From positions 1-9,575 of the forward strand of contig JAEPNS010000103.1 of NCBI GenBank assembly GCA_017643325.1: a DNA stretch of 9,575 nucleotides. Direction: 5' to 3'. Positions within the stretch are counted from its first letter, which is position 1. Every line of letters begins with the position of its first letter. A program made the translations under genes and the position numbers. This document shows, in pieces, positions 1-6,338 of this stretch. The notes below the pieces were generated by a model. The model worked only from the letters and a program-made list of their open reading frames with translations. It did not search any database and was not told the DNA's origin. The DNA is from Alphaproteobacteria bacterium. GTDB lineage: Bacteria; Pseudomonadota; Alphaproteobacteria; UBA6615.

Positions 1-54
1 GCTTCCTCCTCTGGGCTCGTCCTTCTTCAGGCTCCGAACGAGCGGACAGGTTTG

Positions 55-83
55 CCCCGTGCTGAGCCTCTCGAAGCACGGGG
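55..83. repeat. REP-like hairpin downstream of the amidohydrolase gene
   Basis: A perfect 9-bp inverted repeat (CCCCGTGCT at 55-63, AGCACGGGG at 75-83) encloses an 11-nt loop, GAGCCTCTCGA. The loop and inner stem resemble the GAGCCTGTCGAAG core of intergenic palindromes that are common in proteobacterial genomes; that resemblance is from memory. It lies 15 nt past the stop of the minus-strand amidohydrolase gene, so it could also end or stabilise that transcript. There is no clear T-run on the minus strand, so a classical intrinsic terminator is doubtful. The rest of 1-98 holds no gene I can support. Confidence 0.6.
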
Positions 84-98
84 TTGGGGTTGCCCCCG

Positions 99-1190
99 CT
101 AGAGATTCAGCAGCTTCGCCGCGTTCTCGCCCAGGATGGCGCGTTTCTGGTCGTCGGACAGGTCCGAGCCCATGACGTGTCCGACCGGGTCCGTCTCGGC
201 CATGTCATAGGGATAGTCCGTGCCCATGACGACGTGGTCGGCGCCGTAGTAGCTGGCCAGGAACTCGAGCTGCTCGTTCGAGAACACGACCGTGTCGAAA
301 TAGAAGCGCTTCAGGTAATCGCCCGGGATCTTGTCCGCCGGCAGCTCGCGCTGCATGTCGCCGCGCAGCGGATGGGCATGGTCGATCCGGCCCGGATAGG
401 CGCCGAGGAAACCGCCGCCATGCGCCAGGACGACTTTCAGGCCCGGGTGCCGGTCCATGACGCCGTCGAAGATCAGGTAGTGCACGGCCACGGTGGTCGC
501 GAGCGGGTTGCCGATGATGTTCGAGAAATAGTGGTCGGCGAAGCGGTCGCCCTTCGCGAAGCCCGACGGATGGATGAAGATCACCGCACCCAGCTCCTCG
601 CACTTGGCAAAGAACGGGTCGAGGCCTGCCTTGGAGAGTTCCTGCCCGGCGACGTCGGCGTTGATCTCGACGCCCTTCATGCCGAGTTCCTTCACGCAGC
701 GCTCCAGCTCGGCCACGGCCATCTGCGGGTCCTGCAGCGGCACTGTGCCCAGCGCGACAAAGCGGTCCGGATGATCGCCCACCAGCGCCGCGAGTTTCTC
801 GTTCACGGTCTGCGCGACCTGGCGGCCGAGGTCAGGCTCGGTCCAGTAGGCGTAGTGGTTGGGCGCAGTCGAGACGGCCTGCACGTCAACGCCGCTGGCA
901 TCCATCTCGGCCAGCCGCATCGCCGTGTCGGTGAGCTTGGGCATGATGTCCTGGTTGTGGGCGATCTGGAACTTGCGGGTCGCCTCGTTCGAGTGGAACA
1001 AAAGCGGTTCCTTCGACAGGTCCATCACATCCTTCATCAGCGCGTCGGCTTCCGGCACGTGCAGGTGGCAGTGGATATCCACCGTGCGCACCCCGAGCTT
1101 CTCGACCTTGACCGCGCCCGACGCATCGGACGGCGCCTTGTGGGCGCAAACCTCGCCCGGCGCATGATGATGACCGCATTTGAACAGCAT
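99..1190 (-). CDS. Metal-dependent amidohydrolase, ACMSD/aromatic decarboxylase-like
   Basis: This 363-residue protein belongs to the amidohydrolase-2 superfamily, which includes ACMSD (2-amino-3-carboxymuconate-semialdehyde decarboxylase), gamma-resorcylate decarboxylase and 5-carboxyvanillate decarboxylase. Visible metal-site residues are the HxH pair H40/H42 in DIHCHLH, H207 in IHPSG, H257 in LAHGGG and D325 in MGTDYP. Their spacing closely matches the ACMSD set, so a non-oxidative decarboxylase or C-C hydrolase acting on an aromatic or muconate-like acid is likely; the substrate is unknown. The ATG at 1190 is preferred because a G-rich Shine-Dalgarno-like run lies about 10 nt upstream; an in-frame TTG at 1235 is possible. 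The protein carries about 30 residues before the usual start of the barrel, including an odd Cys/His cluster (C5, H7-H9, C15, H17). It is divergent from the VOC, YciI and molybdenum hydroxylase genes, which suggests a shared catabolic role. Confidence 0.9.
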   Translation of the reverse strand: MLFKCGHHHAPGEVCAHKAPSDASGAVKVEKLGVRTVDIHCHLHVPEADALMKDVMDLSKEPLLFHSNEATRKFQIAHNQDIMPKLTDTAMRLAEMDASGVDVQAVSTAPNHYAYWTEPDLGRQVAQTVNEKLAALVGDHPDRFVALGTVPLQDPQMAVAELERCVKELGMKGVEINADVAGQELSKAGLDPFFAKCEELGAVIFIHPSGFAKGDRFADHYFSNIIGNPLATTVAVHYLIFDGVMDRHPGLKVVLAHGGGFLGAYPGRIDHAHPLRGDMQRELPADKIPGDYLKRFYFDTVVFSNEQLEFLASYYGADHVVMGTDYPYDMAETDPVGHVMGSDLSDDQKRAILGENAAKLLNL

Positions 1191-1264
1191 GACGTGGTGT
1201 CCCCCCGGACGTTCGCGTTTATGGGTTGGCGGCAACCGCGGAGACCGGCCCGCCGAAGCGCGGG

Positions 1265-1270
1265 ATTATA
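1265..1270 (-). promoter_or_regulatory. Candidate -10 box (TATAAT) for the amidohydrolase gene
   Basis: Read on the minus strand, 1270-1265 is a perfect TATAAT in a very GC-rich surrounding. It lies about 75 nt upstream of the amidohydrolase ATG. No convincing -35 box sits 16-18 nt further up (TTCCGC is the closest), so this is a candidate only. Confidence 0.35.
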
Positions 1271-1299
1271 CAGATCGGCCGCCCCGGCGGAAGCGGTCA

Positions 1300-1321
1300 G
1301 CCGCCCCATGCGCAGGGCGGC
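1300..1321. promoter_or_regulatory. Perfect 7-bp palindrome in the divergent intergenic region
   Basis: GCCGCCC (1300-1306) and GGGCGGC (1315-1321) form a perfect inverted repeat around the 8-nt spacer CATGCGCA. It lies between the amidohydrolase and VOC genes, about 55 nt upstream of the VOC start and upstream of the minus-strand TATAAT. It could be an operator serving both directions or an mRNA leader hairpin. In GC-rich DNA a chance repeat of this size is not excluded. Confidence 0.3.
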
Positions 1322-1363
1322 GGAACCTGATAGCGTATCGACCTCGATTGTCCGGTTGCCCCC

Positions 1364-1370
1364 GGAGGGA
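1364..1370 (+). promoter_or_regulatory. Ribosome binding site deciding a TTG start
   Basis: GGAGGGA ends 5 nt before the TTG at 1376. This strong Shine-Dalgarno match selects TTG as the VOC start, giving an N-terminus (MSEPSVIALHSVDLGV) that begins directly with the first VOC beta strand. Confidence 0.75.
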
Positions 1371-1375
1371 ACACC

Positions 1376-2314
1376 TTGTCCGAACCGTCTGTCATCGCGC
1401 TTCACAGCGTCGACCTCGGGGTCCTGGACCCCGCGGCGGCGGCCGTCTTTTTTACCGAGACATGGGGCCTGAAGACCGTTTCGGACGACACGGACGCGGT
1501 CTGGCTCCGCGGGACAGGACCGTTTCATCACATCCTGGCGCTGCACCGGCGGCCGGGCACCGAGATCCTTCGGGTTAACCTGCTGGCACCTGACCGCACC
1601 GCGGTCGATGCCCTGCACGGGAAAGTTTCGGCAGGCGCATCCGCGCACGGTCTCTCGGAGATCACCGCACCCGCCGCGCTCGGCCAGCCGGGCGGCGGCT
1701 ACGGCTTCGCCTTCCGCGATCGGGAGGGCCGGAACCTGGCCATTGTGGCGGAGATCGAGACCCACGCGGACACCGCTGACGCGGCGGACCGGCCGCGCAA
1801 ACTCGCCCATGTGGTTCTCAACGCCGACGACCCGGAAGGCAGTGTCGACCTGTTCACCGACTTGCTCGGCTTTCGCGTCAGCGACCGCACGCGAATGCAC
1901 AACTTCCTGCGCTGCGGCGACGCCGCTGCGGGTCCGATCGACCACCACAACATCGCCATCGGCAACGGTGGCGGCGCGAAGCTCAACCACATCGCCTTCG
2001 AGATGCCGGACCTGGAATCGGTCATGCGCGGGGCGGGCCGGTGCCGCGACGCGGGCTGGCCCATCGAGTGGGGTGTCGGCCGGCACGGGCCGGGCAACAA
2101 CGTGTTCGCCTATTTCGTCGGCGTGGAGGACATCCCGATCGAGTACACCGCCGAGGTCGAGCAGGTCGACGAGAGCTATCCGACCGGGTCGCCCGACGAC
2201 TGGGGATGGCCGAAGGGGCGCAGCGACCACTGGGGGATCACCGATCCGCCATCGGACAGGCTCAAGACGGCGCAGAGCCGGGTCGGCTTTGCCGCCGACA
2301 GCTTCGCGCTTTAG
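1376..2314 (+). CDS. Two-domain VOC protein, type I extradiol dioxygenase-like
   Basis: The 312-residue protein has two vicinal-oxygen-chelate halves: about residues 5-127 and 142-262. The second half keeps what look like all active-site residues of type I extradiol dioxygenases of the BphC kind: metal ligands H145 (LAHVVL), H205 (LNHIAF) and E256 (IPIEYT), with H191, H237 (GRHGPGNN) and Y246. The spacing from H237 to Y246 and E256 equals that of H241, Y250 and E260 in BphC as I remember it. Ferrous-iron ring cleavage of a catechol-like substrate is therefore plausible, though the family also includes enzymes of other chemistry. A C-terminal tail of about 45 residues, rich in Trp, Gly and Asp, follows the fold. 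Translation starts at TTG behind a strong ribosome binding site. The YciI gene follows after 28 nt, so the two are probably cotranscribed. Confidence 0.85.
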   Translation: MSEPSVIALHSVDLGVLDPAAAAVFFTETWGLKTVSDDTDAVWLRGTGPFHHILALHRRPGTEILRVNLLAPDRTAVDALHGKVSAGASAHGLSEITAPAALGQPGGGYGFAFRDREGRNLAIVAEIETHADTADAADRPRKLAHVVLNADDPEGSVDLFTDLLGFRVSDRTRMHNFLRCGDAAAGPIDHHNIAIGNGGGAKLNHIAFEMPDLESVMRGAGRCRDAGWPIEWGVGRHGPGNNVFAYFVGVEDIPIEYTAEVEQVDESYPTGSPDDWGWPKGRSDHWGITDPPSDRLKTAQSRVGFAADSFAL

Positions 2315-2342
2315 CGACAACAGGAAAATCCGGGAGAACGGA

Positions 2343-2705
2343 ATGAGCGACGACAACGCCAAACGCGTGGTCACCAAGGAATTGTACGCCGTGCTGACGA
2401 CGCCCTGCGTCGACAGGGACATCATGCGGGAGTCCCTGCCCGACCATCTCGAATACCAGTGCGAACTGGAAGAACGCGGCGTCATGTTCGCGGCGGGCCC
2501 GCTGTTCGACGAAGACGACGCACCGCCGCGCGCGGGCCTGATCATAATCCGGGCGGGGAGTTTCGCCGAAGCGCACGAGATCGCGAAGGCCGACCCCATG
2601 CACAAACGCGGCCTGCGGACCTACACGCTGGACAAGTGGCAGATCAACGAGGGCGGGTTCACGCTCAAGGTCGCGTTCGACGCCTGCACAGTGACGATCG
2701 ACTAG
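2343..2705 (+). CDS. YciI family protein
   Basis: This 120-residue protein matches the YciI family, small dimeric alpha/beta proteins of the ferredoxin-like fold related to muconolactone isomerase. Diagnostic stretches are LPDHLEYQCELEERGVMFAAGPL (about residues 32-54, with the conserved His at 35) and the ADPMHKRG segment around D84. A His/Asp pair of this type is thought to be catalytic in the family. Relatives act in aromatic degradation (for example the TftG dehydrochlorinase), so a hydrolytic or isomerising step on the ring-cleavage product is plausible. The ATG has GGGAG 6 nt upstream. The gene sits 28 nt after the VOC gene and 81 nt before the molybdenum hydroxylase gene, all on one strand. 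The exact reaction cannot be read from sequence. Confidence 0.85.
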   Translation: MSDDNAKRVVTKELYAVLTTPCVDRDIMRESLPDHLEYQCELEERGVMFAAGPLFDEDDAPPRAGLIIIRAGSFAEAHEIAKADPMHKRGLRTYTLDKWQINEGGFTLKVAFDACTVTID

Positions 2706-2786
2706 TCACGCCAACCCGAAGCAGGCACCGCTTGGACAGGCGCCGCGTTTGTGCTTTGAAAAGGCTGGTTTAGAGGGAGGTACAAG

Positions 2787-5126
2787 ATGGCATCCGGACA
2801 GTTCGGGATTTCGCAGCATGTGGAGCGGCGCGAGGACGCGCGGCTGCTGACCGGGGGCGGCGCCTATGCCGACGATACCGGCTTCGAGGGGCAGGCCTAC
2901 GCAGCCTTCCTGCGCGCGCCGATCGGACACGGCGACATCAGATCCGTCGACACATCCGAGGCCGAGAACGCACCGGGCGTCATCGCTGTCTACACGGGCA
3001 AGGACCTGCAGGACGCGGGAATCGGCCCGATCCCCAACGTCACGCCCTTCCCCAATCGTGACGGGTCGGAGATGCTGCGCACCCAGCGCCCGGCCGTCGC
3101 GGTCGACGTTATCAAGCATGTGGGCGAGATCGTCGCCGTGGTGGTGGCGGAATCGACAGCGCTGGCGCAGGACGCCGTCGACCTGATCATGCTCGATGTC
3201 GATCCCCTGCCCGCCATCACCGACGTGCGCGACGCGATCAAGCCCGACGCGCCGCAGCTGCACGACCACATCCCCGGCAACGTCTGCCTCGACTTCCAGA
3301 TCGGCGACGAGGCCAAGGCCAAGGCCGCGGTCGAGAACGCGGCCCATGTGGTCGAACTGACGCTCACGACCAACCGCCTGGCGGTGGCGGCGATGGAGCC
3401 GCGCAGCGCGGCGGCGAACTTTGATCCCGACGCCAACGACGGCGCCGGGTGCTACGAGCTCATCACGGGCTCACAGGGCGTGAACGCGATGCGCAACATG
3501 CTCGCGGGCGCGATCTTCGACGTGCCCCACGAGCAGATGCACGTGCGCACCAACGATGTCGGCGGCGGCTTCGGTATGAAGACGCAAGCCTATCCCGAAT
3601 ATGTCGCGATCCTGTTCGCGGCCAGGGCCTGCGGCAAACCGGTCAAGTGGCAGGGAACCCGCTCGGAAGCCTTCCTCGCCGACAACCAGGCCCGTGACGG
3701 CGTGATGAACGGCACCATGGCGTTCGACGAGGACGGCAAGATCCTCGGCTTCCGCGTCGACATGATCGCGGCCATGGGCGGATACCTGTCGTCGCACGGA
3801 CCAGCCGCGGCGACGCGCAACGTCTGCAATTGCCTGACCGGCTGCTACGACAATCCGGCACTGGAATTCCAGGTGAAGTGCCTGATGACCAACAACATCC
3901 CCATCGGGCCCTATCGCGGCGCCGGGCGGCCCGAGGCGGCGTACATCCTCGAGCGGATGATGGACCACGCCGCGCGCCAGCTCGGAATCGACCGGGTCGA
4001 GCTGCGCCGGCGCAACTTCATCAGGCCCGAGCAGATGCCCTACACGACCTCGCTCGGGCAGGTGTACGACTCCGGCGAGTTCGAGGCGGCAATGGACAAG
4101 GCGCTCGAACTGGCCGAGTGGGACAGTTTCGAGAAACGCCGCGCGGAGAGCGAGGCCAACGGCAAGCTGCGCGGCATCGGCATCTCCTGCTTCGTGGAGA
4201 CCGCGGGCGGGATGCTGCAGGAGGGCGCGAAGCTCGCCATCGGCGAGGACGGCACCGTCGAGGCGCGCCTGGCCGTCCAGTCGAACGGCCAGGGCCACGC
4301 GACCTCCTTCGCGCAGGTTGTCTCCGAGCTGCTGCAGGTGCCCTACGAGAAGGTGCGCATCATCGAGGGCGACAGCTTCCAGACCCCGGGCACAGGTTTC
4401 GCCTCGGTCGCCTCGCGCTCGATGGCGCTGGCGAGCGGCGCGATCTCGCTGACCGCCGACGCCATGATCGACAAGGGCAAGAAGCTTGCCGGGCATGTAC
4501 TGGAAGCCGCCGAGGCGGACATCGAGTATGCCGACGGCATCTTCACGGTCACCGGCACCGACCGCGCGGTCGGCATCTTCGAGCTCGAAGCGAAGGCTAA
4601 AGCACTCGGCGAGCTGCCGGACGGCGTGCCGGAGAGCCTCGATTCGGAGGAGGATTTCGACTCGCCAGAGCAGACCTACCCGAACGGGTGCCACATCTGC
4701 GAGGTCGAGATCGAGCCCGAGACAGGCGTGATCGACGTGCTGAACTACGTCGCCGTCGACGACTGCGGCACGGTTATCAACCCGATGATCGTCCACGGCC
4801 AGGTCCACGGCGGCGTCGCGCAGGGCCTCGGCCAGGTGCTCGGCGAGCATGCGATCTACGACAGCGACGGCCAGCTGCTGGCGGGCTCCTTCATGGACTA
4901 CTTCATGCCCCGCGCCGACGACATGCCGGACATGAAGCTCGGCTTCCATTCCGTGAAGTGCACCACGAACCCCGTGGGGGCGAAGGGTGCGGGCGAGGCC
5001 GGCACAACCGGCGCGCTGGCCGCGGGCATGAACGCGATCATCGACGCGCTCGCGGCGCGCGGCATTACCGAGTTCGACATGCCGGCCACCCCGCCGCGCG
5101 TCTGGGCGGCGCTGCACAAGAACTAG
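2787..5126 (+). CDS. Xanthine dehydrogenase-family molybdopterin-binding subunit
   Basis: This 779-residue protein is the large molybdenum-cofactor subunit of a xanthine dehydrogenase/CO dehydrogenase-type hydroxylase. The N-terminal a/b-hammerhead domain spans about 18-150, followed by the cofactor-binding domains. Motifs seen are GGGFGMK (259-265), PYRGAGR (375-381), GQGHATSFAQ (501-510), AVDDCGTVINP (656-666) and the catalytic-Glu motif KGAGEAGT with E737. PYRGAGR resembles the AYRGAGR signature of form II CoxL-like proteins, not the AYXCSFR of true CO dehydrogenase, so hydroxylation of an aromatic, N-heteroaromatic or aldehyde substrate is more likely. A strong ribosome binding site (GGGAGG) lies 6 nt before the ATG. 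The FAD and 2Fe-2S subunits such enzymes need are absent from the window. The gene ends 12 bp from the convergent stop of the CMD-like gene. Confidence 0.92.
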   Translation: MASGQFGISQHVERREDARLLTGGGAYADDTGFEGQAYAAFLRAPIGHGDIRSVDTSEAENAPGVIAVYTGKDLQDAGIGPIPNVTPFPNRDGSEMLRTQRPAVAVDVIKHVGEIVAVVVAESTALAQDAVDLIMLDVDPLPAITDVRDAIKPDAPQLHDHIPGNVCLDFQIGDEAKAKAAVENAAHVVELTLTTNRLAVAAMEPRSAAANFDPDANDGAGCYELITGSQGVNAMRNMLAGAIFDVPHEQMHVRTNDVGGGFGMKTQAYPEYVAILFAARACGKPVKWQGTRSEAFLADNQARDGVMNGTMAFDEDGKILGFRVDMIAAMGGYLSSHGPAAATRNVCNCLTGCYDNPALEFQVKCLMTNNIPIGPYRGAGRPEAAYILERMMDHAARQLGIDRVELRRRNFIRPEQMPYTTSLGQVYDSGEFEAAMDKALELAEWDSFEKRRAESEANGKLRGIGISCFVETAGGMLQEGAKLAIGEDGTVEARLAVQSNGQGHATSFAQVVSELLQVPYEKVRIIEGDSFQTPGTGFASVASRSMALASGAISLTADAMIDKGKKLAGHVLEAAEADIEYADGIFTVTGTDRAVGIFELEAKAKALGELPDGVPESLDSEEDFDSPEQTYPNGCHICEVEIEPETGVIDVLNYVAVDDCGTVINPMIVHGQVHGGVAQGLGQVLGEHAIYDSDGQLLAGSFMDYFMPRADDMPDMKLGFHSVKCTTNPVGAKGAGEAGTTGALAAGMNAIIDALAARGITEFDMPATPPRVWAALHKN

Positions 5127-5138
5127 GAATCGTAGGGT

Positions 5139-5678
5139 CTACGCCGCTTCCAGCGGACGGGCGTCGAGCGTCTTCATGACCATGTGGACGCCGTGATAGA
5201 GCGCGATGAAGGAGCCGATTTCGATGATCTCGGCGTCCGACCAGTGCTTGTGCATCTCGTCGTAGAAGACCTTGTCGACTTTTTGTGCGTCCAGAAACAT
5301 TTGTTCGGCGAATCTGAGGGCTACTTTTTCCCGTTCGGAAAAAATTTCCGAATCCTCATAGTCCTCGCAGCCGGCCTCGATCATCTCCTCGGTGAGGCCC
5401 TCGGCGATCGCCTTCTTCGAGCGCAGCGCTGAGAAATACGGATCCTCGACGAAGCGCGCGAGCTGGATGCGGATGATCTCCTTGAGCTTGTGGTCGACGT
5501 TGCCGTCGCGCAGCGAGGACAGCATCACGTCGAGCATCGGCTTGAGCTGGTCCGGCGAGCGCGCGAAAGCCCGCACGAACAGCGCGTCGGGCACGCCGAG
5601 CTCCTCGCTCTGGCGCAACAGGTCGAGAAGCTCCGGATCGGTGATCTCGGAGACGTCGAGCGGGGCGAGGCGCGACAT
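5139..5678 (-). CDS. AhpD/CMD-like protein lacking the CxxC motif
   Basis: This 179-residue protein belongs to the carboxymuconolactone decarboxylase/AhpD fold and is a paralog of the selenoprotein just upstream. Residues 63-95 align without gaps to residues 64-96 of that protein with 14 of 33 identical (HxLKExIR, LxR, Y, RS, GL). E67 matches the active-site Glu of AhpD. At the redox motif it reads D79-P-Y-F82 where the neighbour has C-S-Y-U, so both redox residues are missing and AhpD-type peroxidase chemistry is not possible. It may be a structural or regulatory partner, or may have a different activity. The start codon overlaps the stop of the upstream gene by one base (TAATG), which implies translational coupling and roughly equal synthesis. 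Residues about 110-140 use codons unusual for this region (ATT, TTT, AAA, AGA, CAA, GTA). Confidence 0.88.
   Translation of the reverse strand: MSRLAPLDVSEITDPELLDLLRQSEELGVPDALFVRAFARSPDQLKPMLDVMLSSLRDGNVDHKLKEIIRIQLARFVEDPYFSALRSKKAIAEGLTEEMIEAGCEDYEDSEIFSEREKVALRFAEQMFLDAQKVDKVFYDEMHKHWSDAEIIEIGSFIALYHGVHMVMKTLDARPLEAA
5334..5352. repeat. AT-rich perfect inverted repeat inside the CMD-like gene
   Basis: TTCGGAAA (5334-5341) and TTTCCGAA (5345-5352) form a perfect 8-bp inverted repeat with an AAA spacer. It lies in a locally AT-rich patch (about 5281-5365) of an otherwise GC-rich gene. It could be a protein-binding site or a chance product of the S-E-I-F-S-E codons. Confidence 0.35.
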
Positions 5679-6301
5679 TACTCGGCCGCCTGGCCCTGCA
5701 GCGATTCCGGCGCCGCGCCGTAGATGCGTTCCGACTCTTCCTGGCTGACCAGCCGGCCGTCGGGCGCGAACATCGGATAGAACTTGAGCGTCCCGAAAAA
5801 CGTGTGAAACCCGAGATTCATGAACAGGAACATCGCAAGTTCCGCGATTTCCTCCTCCGACAGGTGCTTTTTCAGGTCCGCCCAGTCGTCGTCGCCGAAC
5901 GAATCCGGGTCCGTCGAGATCTTCTCGACATAGCGCATGATCGCCTTCTCCTCGTCGGTGAAGACGGCGCTTTCCGCGTGGTTGTAGATCCCCTCGTCGA
6001 GGGCTTTTTCATCGAGGCCCTGCCGCTTCGCCGAAGCGGACCGCACGTTGCCTCAATAGCTGCAATGGGCCATGCGCGAGAGCATGACCCGGATGACCTC
6101 TTTCAGCCGGTGGCTGAGATTGCCTTCGTTGAAGGCCTTCACCCACGCCAGGTAGAACTTCTCGGCCAGGTCGACATTGTGGCCCATCACCGCGTGGAAG
6201 CCCGGATCGGGCGCACGCAGCTCGAGGGACTTCTCGATATACGGCTTCAGCTTCGTCTTCTTCAGCTCCTCGATATCGAGCAGCGTGATGTTCGCGGGCA
6301 T
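5678..6301 (-). CDS. AhpD/CMD-like selenoprotein with CxxU motif (TGA read as Sec)
   Basis: I annotate one 207-residue protein of the AhpD/carboxymuconolactone decarboxylase fold, with TGA at 6055-6053 decoded as selenocysteine (U83). The sequence around it is HCSYU-GNVRS, so U83 replaces the second cysteine of CxxC, while C80 is kept. E68 lies 12 residues before C80, as Glu118 does before Cys130 in mycobacterial AhpD; the AhpD His at +4 is Arg87 here. The frame stays open for 124 codons after the TGA, and that part aligns with the C-terminal half of the neighbouring paralog. A SECIS-like hairpin follows. The ATG at 6301 has AAGGGA upstream. AhpD proteins are thiol peroxidases or disulfide reductants, and CxxU variants are known among bacterial selenoproteins. 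A thioredoxin gene 37 nt upstream is a plausible reductant. Alternatives are a nonsense mutation, a sequencing error, or reinitiation at GTG 6046, which has GAGG just upstream but would omit the active site. Confidence 0.85.
6023..6039 (-). promoter_or_regulatory. Putative bacterial SECIS hairpin
   Basis: On the minus strand, 13 nt after the in-frame TGA, CCGCTTC pairs perfectly with GAAGCGG around a GGC loop (7-bp stem, 3-nt loop). The loop begins 20 nt after the TGA and starts with GG. As I recall the bacterial SECIS consensus, it asks for a stem directly downstream, 16-37 nt between UGA and apical loop, and a G in the first two loop positions; all are met. The two A-U pairs at the top could open to give a larger loop. 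It would bind SelB with Sec-tRNA. Confidence 0.7.
6053..6055 (-). other. In-frame TGA, predicted selenocysteine codon
   Basis: TGA is codon 83 of the AhpD/CMD-like gene that starts at 6301. It stands three residues after C80 in C-S-Y-U, at the position of the second redox cysteine of the family. The flanking reading frames are continuous with no indel, so a single codon accounts for the interruption. Confidence 0.8.
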
Positions 6302-6338
6302 GGGACTTCCCTTCGTTGATCGGGCGAGTATACGCAGC

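Noticed and set aside
84..1472. Long plus-strand ORF opposite the amidohydrolase gene
   Set aside because: Shadow of a GC-rich gene: Arg/Val/His-rich product with no recognisable domain, while the minus strand encodes a complete enzyme with all metal ligands.
1037..2605. Long minus-strand ORF opposite the VOC and YciI genes
   Set aside because: Runs antisense through two real genes and into the amidohydrolase gene in another frame; no domain seen.
2732..2760. TTGGAC-N17-TTTGAA promoter-like pair before the molybdenum hydroxylase gene
   Set aside because: The -10 match is poor (3 of 6) and the gene may simply be read through from the YciI gene 81 bp upstream.
3471..5117. Long minus-strand ORF opposite the molybdenum hydroxylase gene
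   Set aside because: Antisense of a clearly coding gene; low-complexity Arg/Ala/Val/His composition and no family motifs.
2787..5126. True aerobic CO dehydrogenase large subunit (coxL form I)
   Set aside because: The active-site loop is PYRGAGR, not AYXCSFR, and no coxM or coxS is adjacent.
5139..5678. The second CMD-like gene as another selenoprotein
   Set aside because: Codons at the motif are GAT CCG TAT TTC; there is no TGA or Cys codon at the site.
5678..6301. Two separate genes: an 82-residue protein (6301-6053) and a 122-residue protein starting at GTG 6046
   Set aside because: They are in the same frame, separated by one TGA at the redox position, and together match the paralog's full fold. 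A GAGG before the GTG makes reinitiation possible, but the product would lack the active-site Cys and Glu.
5678..6301. Pseudogene by nonsense mutation
   Set aside because: The rest of the frame is intact, overlaps the next gene by one base, shows no decay and is followed by a SECIS-like hairpin. It remains the main alternative if the genome lacks Sec machinery.
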